This document shows, in pieces, positions 48,701 through 57,329 of a stretch of DNA of 64,000 bases; positions within the stretch are counted from its first letter, which is position 1; each line of letters opens with the position of its first letter. The translations under genes were made by a program, and so were the position numbers. The stretch is from Rhodococcus sp. OK519 (GTDB taxonomy: Bacteria; Actinomycetota; Actinomycetes; Mycobacteriales; Mycobacteriaceae), in assembly GCF_003051005.1 (NCBI RefSeq), contig NZ_QAOW01000008.1, positions 1 to 64,000 of the forward strand, given 5' to 3'. The notes beneath the pieces were generated by a model, which worked only from the letters and a program-made list of their open reading frames with translations, was not told where the DNA came from and searched no databases.

Positions 48701-49500
48701 TCGCCGGCTTCGAGGAACTGTCCCGACGCGTCGGCCGGTCCCTCACCCACCTGGCGTCCGGCAACGAGGAACGCCGGATCCGGTTCGCCGACACACAGGC
48801 ACAGCCGGTCGCGACCCTGGCCAGTCCCGAGTGGTCGGGCAGCGAGACCGAGGGCCGGCGGTACGCACCGTTCAGCATCAACGTCGAGGAACTCAAGCCG
48901 TGGCACACCCTCACGGGGCGAATGCACTTCCTACTCGACCACGAATGGATGCGCGAGTTCGGCGAAGCGCTCCCGATCTATCGGCCCCCGCTCGACATCA
49001 CACGTCTGTTCGGTGAGACCCGGCTCGGGGACCGCGACGGCAAGGCGCTGTCGGTGCGATACCTGACGCCGCACTCCAAATGGTCGATCCATTCCGAGTA
49101 CCAGGACAACCTGCTGATGCTCTCGCTCTCCCGCGGCGGACCGAATGTCTGGATGAACGTCGACGACGCCGCGGCGGTCGGCGTGGCCGACAACGACTGG
49201 GTGGAGGCCGTCAACCGCAACGGGGTCCTCGTCGCCCGCGCGGTCGTCACGCACCGCATGCCGCCGGGCACGGTGTTCGTGCATCACGCGCAGGAACGAC
49301 TGATCAACGTCCCGAAGTCGGAGACCGACGGCCGTCGCGGCGGTATCCACAACTCGCTCACCCGGGTGCTCGTCAAGCCCACACATCTCATCGGCGGGTA
49401 TGCGCAGCTGTCGTTCGGCTGGAACTATCTCGGCCCCACCGGAAACCAACGCGACGAGGTCACGGTGATTCGCCGCCGCAGCCAGGAGGTGCAGTACTGA
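45781..49500 (+). CDS. narG: Respiratory nitrate reductase alpha subunit
   Basis: 1239 residues, normal for NarG. The N-terminus has the FS0 cluster ligands HGVNCTGSC and a later Cys in RGCPRGAAF. FYDWYADLP contains the Mo-coordinating Asp. The molybdopterin binding regions include MWGSNVPVTRTPDAHW and YVGQEKVRPFTGW. A clear AGGGAGG ribosome site precedes the ATG. It reduces nitrate to nitrite on the cytoplasmic face during anaerobic respiration. It overlaps narH by one base. Confidence 0.97.
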   Translation: MSRATEEPDRSVPAPPAPIESPLGAALLETGRFFTRSTVSADLRAVYRTGGREGDVFYRDRWSHDKVVRSTHGVNCTGSCSWKVYVKDGVITWETQATDYPSVGPDRPEYEPRGCPRGAAFSWYTYSPTRVRYPYVRGLLLEMFQEARERLGDPVLAWADVVGDPDRRARYQRARGKGGLVRASWEDAVEMIAAAHVHTIAKYGPDRVAGFSPIPAFSMVSFSAGSRFIELLGGVMASFYDWYADLPVASPQVFGDQTDVPESGDWWDAAYLIMWGSNVPVTRTPDAHWMAEARYRGQKVVVVSPDYADATKFADAWLPAQPGTDGALAMAMGHVILRENYVDRRVAMFADFASRYTDLPFLVTLSERDGAYVPGRFLRASDLGDDGEGAEWKTVLLNSADGSPVVPRGSMGFRHTDSGVGQWNLDLGDTVPALSVRDAPGASRDVEILLPRFDVGEQGVVMHRGVPVREVGGQLVTTALDLMLAQYGVRRDGLPGTWPSGFDDPDEPYTPAWQESLTSVPAGAVIRIAREFARSAEKSGGRSMIILGAGICQWFHGDATYRAVLALLMLTGSMGKNGGGWAHYVGQEKVRPFTGWATMAMATDWSRPPRQAVGTAFWYMHADQWRYDGYRADALTSPLAEGHLAGQHTADTIAQSARMGWMPSYPQFDRNPLDLADEAAASGTDVGDYVVDQLRSGKLHFAVEDVDAEENWPRVLTLWRANLLGASAKGNEYFLEHLLGAGSSLRATETARESRPTSVRWRDEAPRGKLDLMVSLDFRMTSSTLLSDVVLPAATWYEKYDLSSTDMHPFVHAFTPAVDPPWEARSDFDAFAEIARRFSELAKTHLGTRRDLVATALGHDTPGETAQPFGEVRDWRAGETEPVPGKTMPGLKIVERDYTAIAEKMATLGPLVEKLGLNTKGVTFHPDAEVAELAQRCGVMSSGAGAGRPALDTDAKMAEAILALSGTTNGRLAVAGFEELSRRVGRSLTHLASGNEERRIRFADTQAQPVATLASPEWSGSETEGRRYAPFSINVEELKPWHTLTGRMHFLLDHEWMREFGEALPIYRPPLDITRLFGETRLGDRDGKALSVRYLTPHSKWSIHSEYQDNLLMLSLSRGGPNVWMNVDDAAAVGVADNDWVEAVNRNGVLVARAVVTHRMPPGTVFVHHAQERLINVPKSETDGRRGGIHNSLTRVLVKPTHLIGGYAQLSFGWNYLGPTGNQRDEVTVIRRRSQEVQY

Positions 49501-51167
49501 TGCAGGTGGCCGCGCAGATGGCGATGGTGATGAACCTCGACAAGTGCATCGGGTGTCACACGTGTTCGGTGACGTGCAAGCAGACGTGGACCAACCGCGG
49601 TGGCACCGAGTACGTGTGGTTCAACAACGTGGAAACCCGTCCGGGTCAGGGTTATCCGCGCAAGTACGAGGATCAGGACCTGTGGAAGGGCGGGTGGACG
49701 CTCAACCGTCGTGGACGGTTGACGCTCCGCGCCGGCGGCCGGGTCAAGAAGCTGCTGTCGATCTTCGCGAATCCGTTGCTGCCTAACATCCGCGACTACT
49801 ACGAGCCGTGGACCTACGACTACGACACCCTCACCAAAGCACCGTTGGGCGAGGACTTCCCGGTGGCACAGCCCATCTCGCTGCTGTCGGGCAAGCCGAT
49901 GCCGATCGAGTGGAGCGCCAACTGGGACGACGACCTCGGCGGCACGGCGGCCACCGAGGCACACGACCCGATCCTCGCGCAGATGCGCGACAACGCCACC
50001 GAGAAGGTCCGACTCGAGTACGAGAAGACGTTCATGTTCTTCCTGCCGCGGATCTGCGAGCACTGTCTCAACCCGTCGTGCGTGGCGTCGTGCCCGTCGG
50101 GCGCGATGTACAAACGCGCCGAGGACGGCATCGTCCTGGTGGACCAGGACCAGTGCCGGGGCTGGCGGATGTGCGTCACCGGATGCCCGTACAAGAAGGT
50201 GTATTTCAACCACCGCACTGGCAAGGCCGAGAAGTGCACGTTCTGCTATCCGCGGGTCGAGGTGGGCCTGCCGACGGTGTGCTCGGAGACATGCGTCGGC
50301 CGCCTGCGCTATCTGGGAATCGTGTTGTACGACCTCGACCGGGTGGGCGAGGTCGCCTCGACCCCCGACGAGAAGGACCTCTACGACGCGCAGCGGCGCC
50401 TGCTGCTGGACCCCGAGGATCCGGCGGTGATCGAGGCGGCCCACGCGGCCGGCATTCCCGAGGACTGGATGGATGCGGCCCGCCGGTCCCCCGTCTACGC
50501 GTTGATCGAGAAGTACCGGGTAGCGCTGCCGCTGCATCCGGAATTCCGCACGCTGCCGATGGTCTGGTATGTCCCCCCACTCTCCCCGGTGGTGGACGTG
50601 CTCACCGAAACCGGCCACGACGGTGAGGATCTCGACAACCTATTCGGCGCGATCGATACTCTACGGATCCCGATCGAGTACCTGGCGGGCCTGTTCACCG
50701 CGGGTGACCCGGAGCCCGTCACCGCCGTCCTGCACCGTCTGGCCGCGATGCGCTCGTACATGCGTGACCTCAACCTCGCAGACGAGCCGGACGAGTCCAT
50801 CGCGACGGCGGTCGGGATGACCGGCGAACAGATCTACGAGATGTACCGACTACTCGCGATCGCGAAGTACGAAGAGCGATACGTGATTCCCACCGCGCAC
50901 GCCGAGCAGGCGCACCAACTCGAAGAACTGGGCTGCAGCCTCGACTTCGAGGGCGGCCCGGGCATGCTGGACAGCGGGCCGTTCGGGGAGGCGTCCGGCC
51001 GCCCTGTCCCGGTCGCGGTCGAAACTTTCCACGCGCTCAAACACCGGCAGACGGCCGAGGATGTCGCCGACCCGCAGGACCGATCGGCTCGGATCAATCT
51101 GCTGAACTGGGACGGTAAGGGCGTTGTGGACGGCATGTTCCCGAAGCGGAACGGGGACAAGCGATGA
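49500..51167 (+). CDS. narH: Respiratory nitrate reductase beta subunit
   Basis: 555 residues. Cys clusters for three [4Fe-4S] centres and one [3Fe-4S] centre are visible: CIGCHTCSVTCKQTW, CEHCLNPSCVASCPSG, CRGWRMCVTGCPYKK and CTFCYPRVEVGLPTVCSETC. The Trp in CRGWRMC marks the [3Fe-4S] site. It passes electrons from NarI hemes to NarG. Translation is coupled to narG (TGATG) and to narJ by a 4-bp overlap. Confidence 0.97.
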   Translation: MQVAAQMAMVMNLDKCIGCHTCSVTCKQTWTNRGGTEYVWFNNVETRPGQGYPRKYEDQDLWKGGWTLNRRGRLTLRAGGRVKKLLSIFANPLLPNIRDYYEPWTYDYDTLTKAPLGEDFPVAQPISLLSGKPMPIEWSANWDDDLGGTAATEAHDPILAQMRDNATEKVRLEYEKTFMFFLPRICEHCLNPSCVASCPSGAMYKRAEDGIVLVDQDQCRGWRMCVTGCPYKKVYFNHRTGKAEKCTFCYPRVEVGLPTVCSETCVGRLRYLGIVLYDLDRVGEVASTPDEKDLYDAQRRLLLDPEDPAVIEAAHAAGIPEDWMDAARRSPVYALIEKYRVALPLHPEFRTLPMVWYVPPLSPVVDVLTETGHDGEDLDNLFGAIDTLRIPIEYLAGLFTAGDPEPVTAVLHRLAAMRSYMRDLNLADEPDESIATAVGMTGEQIYEMYRLLAIAKYEERYVIPTAHAEQAHQLEELGCSLDFEGGPGMLDSGPFGEASGRPVPVAVETFHALKHRQTAEDVADPQDRSARINLLNWDGKGVVDGMFPKRNGDKR

Positions 51168-51769
51168 AGACGACAGATCTGCGCGTCGTCGACCAGGCGA
51201 CGTCACTGCTGCTGGACTATCCCACTCCGGCGTTGGTGGACCGGCTACCGGTTGTCCGGGACGCGTTGGCGGAACTTCCCCGCGACGCAGCCGTCGAATC
51301 TCTCACCACGTTCGTCGAATATCTACGCACCCAGCCGCTTCCGGACCTCACCCGGCACTACGTCGAAACGTTCGATCTGCGGCGCAAGAGCTGCCTGTAC
51401 CTGACGTACTACGCCGACGGCGACACCCGCCGACGCGGCGTGACGCTGGTGCGCCTCAAGCAGTACTACCGGCGCGCCGGTGTCGAGTTCGATGCCGCCG
51501 ACCTGCCGGACTTCCTGCCCGTGGTGCTCGAATTCTCCGCTGCGACCGGCGACCGCTCGTTGCTCGTCAAGCACGTGCTGGGTCTGCACCTGATCCGTCT
51601 CGGTCTCGCCGAGACGGACAGCCCGTACGCGGCAGTGCTCGACGCTCTGCTGTCCACGCTGCCCGGCCCGACCGTGAAGGATCGGGACGCAGTCCTGGCG
51701 TTGGCACGCAGCGGTCCACCGCAGGAGGACGTGGGACTGGAACCGTTCCCGACCGGAGGTACGCGATGA
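51164..51769 (+). CDS. narJ: Nitrate reductase assembly chaperone
   Basis: 201 residues, all-helical TorD/NarJ fold. Family features are LLLDYPTPALVDRLP, THYVETFDL-type DLTRHYVETFD followed by LYLTYYADGDTRRRG. It inserts the molybdenum cofactor into NarG and does not stay in the final complex. It overlaps narH and narI by 4 bp each. Confidence 0.95.
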   Translation: MKTTDLRVVDQATSLLLDYPTPALVDRLPVVRDALAELPRDAAVESLTTFVEYLRTQPLPDLTRHYVETFDLRRKSCLYLTYYADGDTRRRGVTLVRLKQYYRRAGVEFDAADLPDFLPVVLEFSAATGDRSLLVKHVLGLHLIRLGLAETDSPYAAVLDALLSTLPGPTVKDRDAVLALARSGPPQEDVGLEPFPTGGTR

Positions 51770-52533
51770 CCGACAGCAGCCTCACCGACATTCTGCTGTG
51801 GGCGGTGTTGCCCTACGTGATGGTGGCGATCTTCGTGACCGGGGTGGCCTGGCGGTATCGGTACGACCAATTCGGTTGGACCACACGCTCGTCGGAACTG
51901 TACGAGTCACGACTGCTGCGCATCGGGAGCCCGCTGTTCCACTTCGGTCTGGTGTTCGTCGTCGCCGGCCACGTCCTCGGGCTGATCATCCCTGACGAGT
52001 GGACCGCCGCACTCGGGGTGACGGAGACGGGGTACCACTACGTCGCGTACGTGCTCGGCGGCATCGCCGGGTTCTGCACCCTCGTCGGTATTGCAATCCT
52101 GTTGTACCGCAGACGCACCAAGGGTCCGGTCTTCATGGCGACCACCCGCAACGACAAGATGATGTACATCGTGCTGGTCGCCACCATCTGCGCCGGGCTG
52201 TGGACCACCGTCGCCGCCAACTCCCTGCACCAGGGCTACAACTACCGCGAGACCATCGGCCCGTGGTTCCGCAGCCTGTTCATCCTCCAGCCCGAGATCC
52301 ACCTGATCGCGACCGCACCGCTGACCTACCAGGTGCACGCGCTCATCGGCATCGTGCTGTTCATCCTGTGGCCGTTCACCCGTCTGGTCCACGCCTTCAG
52401 CGCGCCGGTCAAGTACCTGTTCCGGCCATACATCGTCTATCGCAGCCGCGACGTGGGCGGCCAGCCGCGCACCGAGGTGCCCGGACGCGGTTGGGATGCC
52501 GGCGCGACGCGACCGCCCCGCACCCCGCGATAA
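51766..52533 (+). CDS. narI: Respiratory nitrate reductase gamma subunit (cytochrome b)
   Basis: 255 residues with five membrane helices. Histidines for two b hemes lie in LFHFGLVFVVAGHVLG, GYHYVAYVLGG and the last helices (EIHLIATAPLTYQVHALIG). It oxidises menaquinol and feeds electrons to NarH. The C-terminus is long and polar and ends in TPR, with the TAA inside a repeat copy (52521-52550). The last residues may therefore come from repeat insertion. Confidence 0.96.
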   Translation: MTDSSLTDILLWAVLPYVMVAIFVTGVAWRYRYDQFGWTTRSSELYESRLLRIGSPLFHFGLVFVVAGHVLGLIIPDEWTAALGVTETGYHYVAYVLGGIAGFCTLVGIAILLYRRRTKGPVFMATTRNDKMMYIVLVATICAGLWTTVAANSLHQGYNYRETIGPWFRSLFILQPEIHLIATAPLTYQVHALIGIVLFILWPFTRLVHAFSAPVKYLFRPYIVYRSRDVGGQPRTEVPGRGWDAGATRPPRTPR

Positions 52534-52592
52534 GTGCGCGAATCGCGGATACCGCCTCTCAGAATTCGCGATAAGTGCGCAGGACGCGGGGC
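52521..52592. repeat. Paired stem-loop repeat, right copy
   Basis: Bases 52521-52550 are identical to 44628-44657, and unit 2 (52565-52592, TTCGCGATAAGTGCGCAG and following) is a diverged copy, as on the left. It lies between convergent narI and the alkylsulfatase gene and supplies the narI stop codon. The two copies have the same orientation and bracket an ~7.9-kb block. Confidence 0.7.
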
Positions 52593-52599
52593 GGGCCGC

Positions 52600-54492
52600 C
52601 TACGGCGTGACGATCGCGAAGTCGGGGTCGGGACGGTCGATGTAGCCGGCGAACTCGGCGAGCCTCCGGACGTCCCCCGCGGCCTTGACGCGGCCGTCCG
52701 CGATCGCCTCGGGCAGATCGAGGCCGCCGGTGAGGACGCCGAGCAGTAGAGGACGGGTGAGGGTGAACTTCGCGTCGGGTTCGGCGACGGGGCGGGTGCC
52801 GTCGAGATCCCAGTGCAGCAACACGCCGTTGCGCAGTTCCATCCGATGCACCAGAGAGTCGTCGGTGACGTGCCAGTCGACGACCATGCGTGCATTCCAG
52901 GCCTTGGGCCCGTCCACGTTCAGCGAGACCGCGTCGAACAGTTGCTCGACGGACAGGGTGGCCGCGAGGTCGGGCGCGTTGGTCTGGGTGGGGGTGCCGA
53001 CCGACTTCCCCCGCAGTTCCATTGCGCCGGTGAGGAAGAAATTGCGCCATGTGCCGTTCTCGGAGCCGTATCCCATCTGCTCGAGCGTCGCGGCCTGCAA
53101 CTCCTTGGCCTCGGTGTTGTCGGGCTCGGCGAAGACCACGTAGTTCACCACTTGTGCGACCCATCGGAAGTCCCCGGCCGCAAACGATTCCCGCGCCTTG
53201 CGCAGCACCTCGTCGGCACCACCCATGAACTCGACGTGCCGCTTCGCCGCTTCCACCGGCGGGTGCTCCCACAGGTGTGCCGGGTTGCCGTCGAACCATC
53301 CCATGTAGCGCTGGTAGATGGCCTTGACGTTGTGGCTCACCGATCCGTAGTAGCCGTGGGTGTGCCACACGTCCTCGAGTGCCGGCGGCAGTTTCAGGTC
53401 CTCGGCGATCTCGGCGCCGGTGAGCCCCTGGTTGAGCCGGCGCAGCGTCTGATCGTGCAGGTATGCGTAGAGGTCCCGCTGTTGCGAGAGGAACTCGGTG
53501 AGCGCTTCGGTGCCCCAGGTGGGCCAGTGGTGCGACGCGAACAAGACGTCGGAGTCCGCGGCGAACCGGTTGATCGCCTCGGTGAGGTACTTGGCCCACA
53601 CATGCGGATCCCGCACCAGCGCACCGCGCAGGGTGAGGAGATTGTGCAGTGTGTGAGTGGCGTTCTCCGCCATGCACAGCGCGCGCCGCTGCGGGAAGTA
53701 GAAGTTCATCTCGGCGGGAGCCTCGGTGCCCGGCGTCAACTGGAACTCGATCAACACACCGTCGAGGGTCTCGGTCTGCCCCGACTCGGCGATCAGCAGG
53801 GTCGGGTTGATGAGCGTGGTCGTACCCACCGAGGTCGTCTGCCCCAGCCCGGCACCGACCGAGCCGCGAGGACCGCGCGGGAGCGCCGCGCCGTACATGT
53901 AGGCAGCACGGCGGGCCATTGCCGTACCGGCATAGACGTTCTCGGCAACCGCGTGCTCGACCATCCCTTCGGGCGCCAACACCTGGCACCGTCCGGCCTC
54001 GACGTCGTCGAGCGTGGTGACACCCTTGACGCCGCCGAAGTGATCGACGTGCGAGTGGGTGTAGATGACGGCAACGACGCGCCGGTCGCCACGATGCGCC
54101 CGATAGAGGGCCAGCGCGGCAGCCGCCGTCTCCACCGAAATGAGGGGGTCGATGACGATCACACCGGAATCACTCTCGACCACCGTCATGTTCGACAGGT
54201 CGAGACCGCGCACCTGGTAGATGCCCTCACACACCTCGAACAGGCCCTGCCGCGCAGCAAGTCGGCTCTGCCGCCACAGGCTCGGGTTGACCGTGGGCGG
54301 GCAGTCGTCGTCGAGGAACGAGTAGGAGTCGTTGTCCCAGACGACGGTTCCGTCGTCAGCCCGCACGATTCCGGGTTGGAGGGCTGCGATGAATCCGCGG
54401 TCCACCTCGTCGGTGTCGGTGCCGGGCATCGTGGCTGCGAATCGTGCGTTGGCCGCTGCAATCTCGTGCGTCGAATCTGCCGGAACGGTCAT
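52600..54492 (-). CDS. Alkyl sulfatase (SdsA/YjcS-type metallo-beta-lactamase fold)
   Basis: 630 residues from the ATG at 54492 (MTVPADSTHE). The metal motif THSHVDHFGG, later AENATHTLHN and SHHWPTWG, fit type III sulfatases with a dinuclear zinc site. A helical dimer domain and a C-terminal SCP2-like segment (VDGPKAWNARMVVDWHV and following) complete the architecture. These enzymes release sulfate from primary or secondary alkyl sulfates such as SDS. No signal peptide, unlike secreted SdsA. It is the second sulfatase type in this window, after the arylsulfatase at 33822. Confidence 0.92.
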   Translation of the reverse strand: MTVPADSTHEIAAANARFAATMPGTDTDEVDRGFIAALQPGIVRADDGTVVWDNDSYSFLDDDCPPTVNPSLWRQSRLAARQGLFEVCEGIYQVRGLDLSNMTVVESDSGVIVIDPLISVETAAAALALYRAHRGDRRVVAVIYTHSHVDHFGGVKGVTTLDDVEAGRCQVLAPEGMVEHAVAENVYAGTAMARRAAYMYGAALPRGPRGSVGAGLGQTTSVGTTTLINPTLLIAESGQTETLDGVLIEFQLTPGTEAPAEMNFYFPQRRALCMAENATHTLHNLLTLRGALVRDPHVWAKYLTEAINRFAADSDVLFASHHWPTWGTEALTEFLSQQRDLYAYLHDQTLRRLNQGLTGAEIAEDLKLPPALEDVWHTHGYYGSVSHNVKAIYQRYMGWFDGNPAHLWEHPPVEAAKRHVEFMGGADEVLRKARESFAAGDFRWVAQVVNYVVFAEPDNTEAKELQAATLEQMGYGSENGTWRNFFLTGAMELRGKSVGTPTQTNAPDLAATLSVEQLFDAVSLNVDGPKAWNARMVVDWHVTDDSLVHRMELRNGVLLHWDLDGTRPVAEPDAKFTLTRPLLLGVLTGGLDLPEAIADGRVKAAGDVRRLAEFAGYIDRPDPDFAIVTP

Positions 54493-54665
54493 GTCGGAAG
54501 CCCCCAAGTCGGATGTTCGCCTGCCGGGATTTCCGAACAATCATCGCCCTTTTGTCGCATGTTCGTAGTGACTTGCGTTTCACCCGTGGCGAATGACCCA
54601 ATTGTGGCGGCCGATGTGTCACAGTCAGGAGCACTTTCGACAGACACGTGAATGGAGCTCTACAG

Positions 54666-55046
54666 ATGGACTCTTTCTGGGATTTTCTCTGGGTGATTCT
54701 CGTCAGCTTCGCGTTCGTCGCGTACCTGATGCTGTTGTTCTCGATCATCACGGACCTGTTCCGGGACCACAAGAGCTCCGGCTGGGTCAAGGCGATCTGG
54801 GTGGTCTTCCTGATCATCTTCCCGTTCATCACGGCGCTGATCTACCTCATCGTCAAGGGTGACGACATGACGAAGCGCTCGGTGCGCGCTGCTCACCAGA
54901 TGCAGAGCGCACAGGACGCCTACATCCGTCAGGTCGCCGGCAAGTCCGGCCCCGAGCAGATCGCGGATGCGAAGGCACTCCTCGATTCGGGCACGATCAC
55001 GCAGGATGAGTTCGACTCCCTCAAGGCAAAGGCCCTGGCTCACTGA
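54666..55046 (+). CDS. Membrane protein with PLDc_N-like segment and C-terminal SHOCT domain
   Basis: 126 residues from the ATG at 54666. Two hydrophobic helices (FLWVILVSFAFVAYLMLLFS and KAIWVVFLIIFPFITALIYL) flank a short DHKSSG loop. The tail IADAKALLDSGTITQDEFDS-LKAKAL is a SHOCT domain. Such small proteins are common in actinobacteria; SHOCT is thought to aid oligomerisation. Function unknown. Confidence 0.85.
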   Translation: MDSFWDFLWVILVSFAFVAYLMLLFSIITDLFRDHKSSGWVKAIWVVFLIIFPFITALIYLIVKGDDMTKRSVRAAHQMQSAQDAYIRQVAGKSGPEQIADAKALLDSGTITQDEFDSLKAKALAH

Positions 55047-55172
55047 CCCAGGCACTCGCCGCTCAGCTTTTCGCGATGCCGCGCTCCCGATCGGGGGCGC
55101 GGCATCGCCGTTTCCGAAGCGGCAACGCAGCGCCGGACGACGGCCTCCACGGACCTGTGGAAAACTCGTCAC

Positions 55173-56429
55173 GTGGGAACCAGCACTCAGATCAGCCTGC
55201 GTGGACGCCTCGCGATGCGCGCCGCCGCCACCGCGGCTTGGGCTTCGCAGAAGGCCGGACGCGGCAAGGGATCGATGATCGGTGGCCTCATCGCGCTGAA
55301 GATCGATCCGACGCTCATGCAGCAGTTGGGGCGGGGACGGCGCAGCGTCGTCATCACCGGCACCAACGGCAAGTCCACCACCACCCGGATGACCGCCGCG
55401 GCCCTCGCGACGCTCGACGAGGTCGCGACGCAGGCCGACGGCGCCAACATGGACGCCGGCATCGTCGCCGCCCTCACGGCCCGCGTGAACGCCCCGCTGG
55501 CCGCGCTCGAAGTGGACGAACTGCACGTCCCGCACGTGTGCGATGCCGTGAACCCCGAGGTCGTCGTCCTGCTCAACCTCAGCCGGGACCAGCTGGACCG
55601 GGTCGGCGAGATCAACATGATCGAGCGCGCGCTGCGCGCCGGTCTCGAGCGGCATCCCGACGCACTCGTGGTCGCGAACTGCGACGACGTGCTCGTCACG
55701 TCCGTCGCCTACGACTGCAAGAACGTGGTGTGGGTCGCCGCTGGCGGCGGCTGGGCCAACGACTCGGTCAGCTGCCCGCGCACGGGCGAGCCGATCGTGT
55801 GGGACGGGCCGAACTGGCGCAGCACCGGATCCGACTTCGCTCGTCCCACGCCCGACTGGTGGCTGGACGACGACAATCTGTACGGCCCGAACGGGCTCGT
55901 GCTCCCGATGAAGCTGACGCTGCCCGGCAAGGCGAATCGCGGTAATGCGGCGCAGGCGGTGGCGGCGGCCGTCGCGATGGGCGCGAAGGCGGAGGACGCG
56001 GTCGCGGCCTCGTCGATCGTCGAGGAGGTCGCGGGCCGGTACAGCACGGTCCAGGTGGGTGCGCACTCCGTGCACATGCTGCTGGCGAAGAATCCGGCCG
56101 GCTGGCAGGAGGCGCTGTCGATGATCGATCACAGCGTCGACGGACTCGTCATCGCCGTCAACGGCCAGGTGCCGGACGGCGAAGACCTGTCGTGGCTGTG
56201 GGACGTGCGCTTCGAGCACTTCGAGGGCGTCAAGGTCGTGGCCGCCGGTGAGCGCGGCACCGACCTCGCGGTTCGACTGACCTACGCCGGCGTCGAGCAC
56301 ACCCTCGAGAAGGATCCACTGAAGGCCATCGCGTCGTGCCCGCCCGGACGGGTCGAGGTGCTGGCCAACTACACGGCGTTCCGTGACCTCAACACCGCGA
56401 TCGCGAAGGAGAACAGCCGCGATGTCTGA
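55173..56429 (+). CDS. murT: Lipid II isoglutaminyl synthase, Mur-ligase-like subunit
   Basis: 418 residues from a GTG start. The Mur ligase P-loop GTNGKSTTTRM lies at 63-73, with the central NLSRDQLDRVGE (136-147) and a C-terminal DUF1727 domain. With GatD it amidates the D-glutamate of lipid II using glutamine and ATP, needed for peptidoglycan crosslinking. The Cys4 zinc ribbon known from staphylococcal MurT looks degraded: CPRTG (201-205) and STGS (217-220) keep one Cys of four. It overlaps gatD by 8 bp. Confidence 0.93.
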   Translation: MGTSTQISLRGRLAMRAAATAAWASQKAGRGKGSMIGGLIALKIDPTLMQQLGRGRRSVVITGTNGKSTTTRMTAAALATLDEVATQADGANMDAGIVAALTARVNAPLAALEVDELHVPHVCDAVNPEVVVLLNLSRDQLDRVGEINMIERALRAGLERHPDALVVANCDDVLVTSVAYDCKNVVWVAAGGGWANDSVSCPRTGEPIVWDGPNWRSTGSDFARPTPDWWLDDDNLYGPNGLVLPMKLTLPGKANRGNAAQAVAAAVAMGAKAEDAVAASSIVEEVAGRYSTVQVGAHSVHMLLAKNPAGWQEALSMIDHSVDGLVIAVNGQVPDGEDLSWLWDVRFEHFEGVKVVAAGERGTDLAVRLTYAGVEHTLEKDPLKAIASCPPGRVEVLANYTAFRDLNTAIAKENSRDV

Positions 56430-57135
56430 GTCCACGATCCGCATCGGCCTGGTCCTGCCCGACGTCATGGGCACCTACGGTGACGGCGGCAACGCGCTGA
56501 TCCTGCGGCAACGCCTGCGTATGCGCGGGTACGACGCCGAGATCGTCGACATCACGCTCAGCGACCCGGTCCCCGAGTCGTTGGACCTGTACACGCTCGG
56601 CGGCGCGGAGGACTCCGCGCAACGCCTCGCCACCCGGCATCTCCAGAAGTACCCGGGTCTGCAGAAGGCCGCCGAGCGGGGCACGCCCGTCCTCGCGATC
56701 TGCGCGGCCATCCAGGTGCTCGGCCACTGGTACGAGACATCGTCCGGTGAGCGGGTCGACGGCGTGTCGATGCTCGACGCCACCACGTCCCCGCAGGCGA
56801 CGCGCTCGATCGGCGAGGTCGTCACCGCCCCCCTGATCGGCGGCCTGACCACCCCACTGTCGGGCTTCGAGAATCACCGCGGCGGAACGACTATCGGACC
56901 CGACGCCGAACCGGTCGGCCGCGTCACCCACGGTGTCGGCAACGGGGTGGGCGACGGCTTCGAGGGCGTCACACAGGGCTCGGTCATCGGCACCTACATG
57001 CACGGACCCGTGCTCGCGCGGAACCCGGATCTGGCCGACCTGCTGCTGAAGCGAGCCCTCGGTGTGGACGAACTTGCACCGCTGGATCTGCCCGAGGTGG
57101 AGCAGTTGCGTCGGGAGCGGCTCCGGGTGCGCTGA
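56422..57135 (+). CDS. gatD: Lipid II isoglutaminyl synthase, glutaminase subunit
   Basis: 237 residues. It is a class I glutaminase-like domain with catalytic Cys94 in LAICAAIQVLG, the same number as in characterised GatD. The FENHRGGT motif and the His in GTYMHGPVLARN complete the site. It supplies ammonia to MurT. The start overlaps the murT end by 8 bp (ATG at 56422), a standard murT-gatD operon. Length and active site are normal. Confidence 0.95.
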   Translation: MSESTIRIGLVLPDVMGTYGDGGNALILRQRLRMRGYDAEIVDITLSDPVPESLDLYTLGGAEDSAQRLATRHLQKYPGLQKAAERGTPVLAICAAIQVLGHWYETSSGERVDGVSMLDATTSPQATRSIGEVVTAPLIGGLTTPLSGFENHRGGTTIGPDAEPVGRVTHGVGNGVGDGFEGVTQGSVIGTYMHGPVLARNPDLADLLLKRALGVDELAPLDLPEVEQLRRERLRVR

Positions 57136-57139
57136 AACG

Positions 57140-57154
57140 ACCCCGAACAGGGGT
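57140..57154 (+). terminator. Short hairpin after gatD
   Basis: ACCCC-GAACA-GGGGT, a 5-bp stem starting 4 bp after the stop codon. Weak; the ~190-bp gap to the next gene holds nothing else recognised. Confidence 0.3.
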
Positions 57155-57329
57155 GTGGCCGGGAATGCATTCACATCCTCGGCCGCATCTCTGTTTCACG
57201 AAACTTTCACCGTTGCCGATTACTCACTCGATCCGCACTACTGACAGTACACCCGTGAGCGGGTCGCGCAACGACTCGAACTGGGGTTTTCCGACTTGTG
57301 ACCCCAATCCGAAAAACGCGCCCGAAGCG

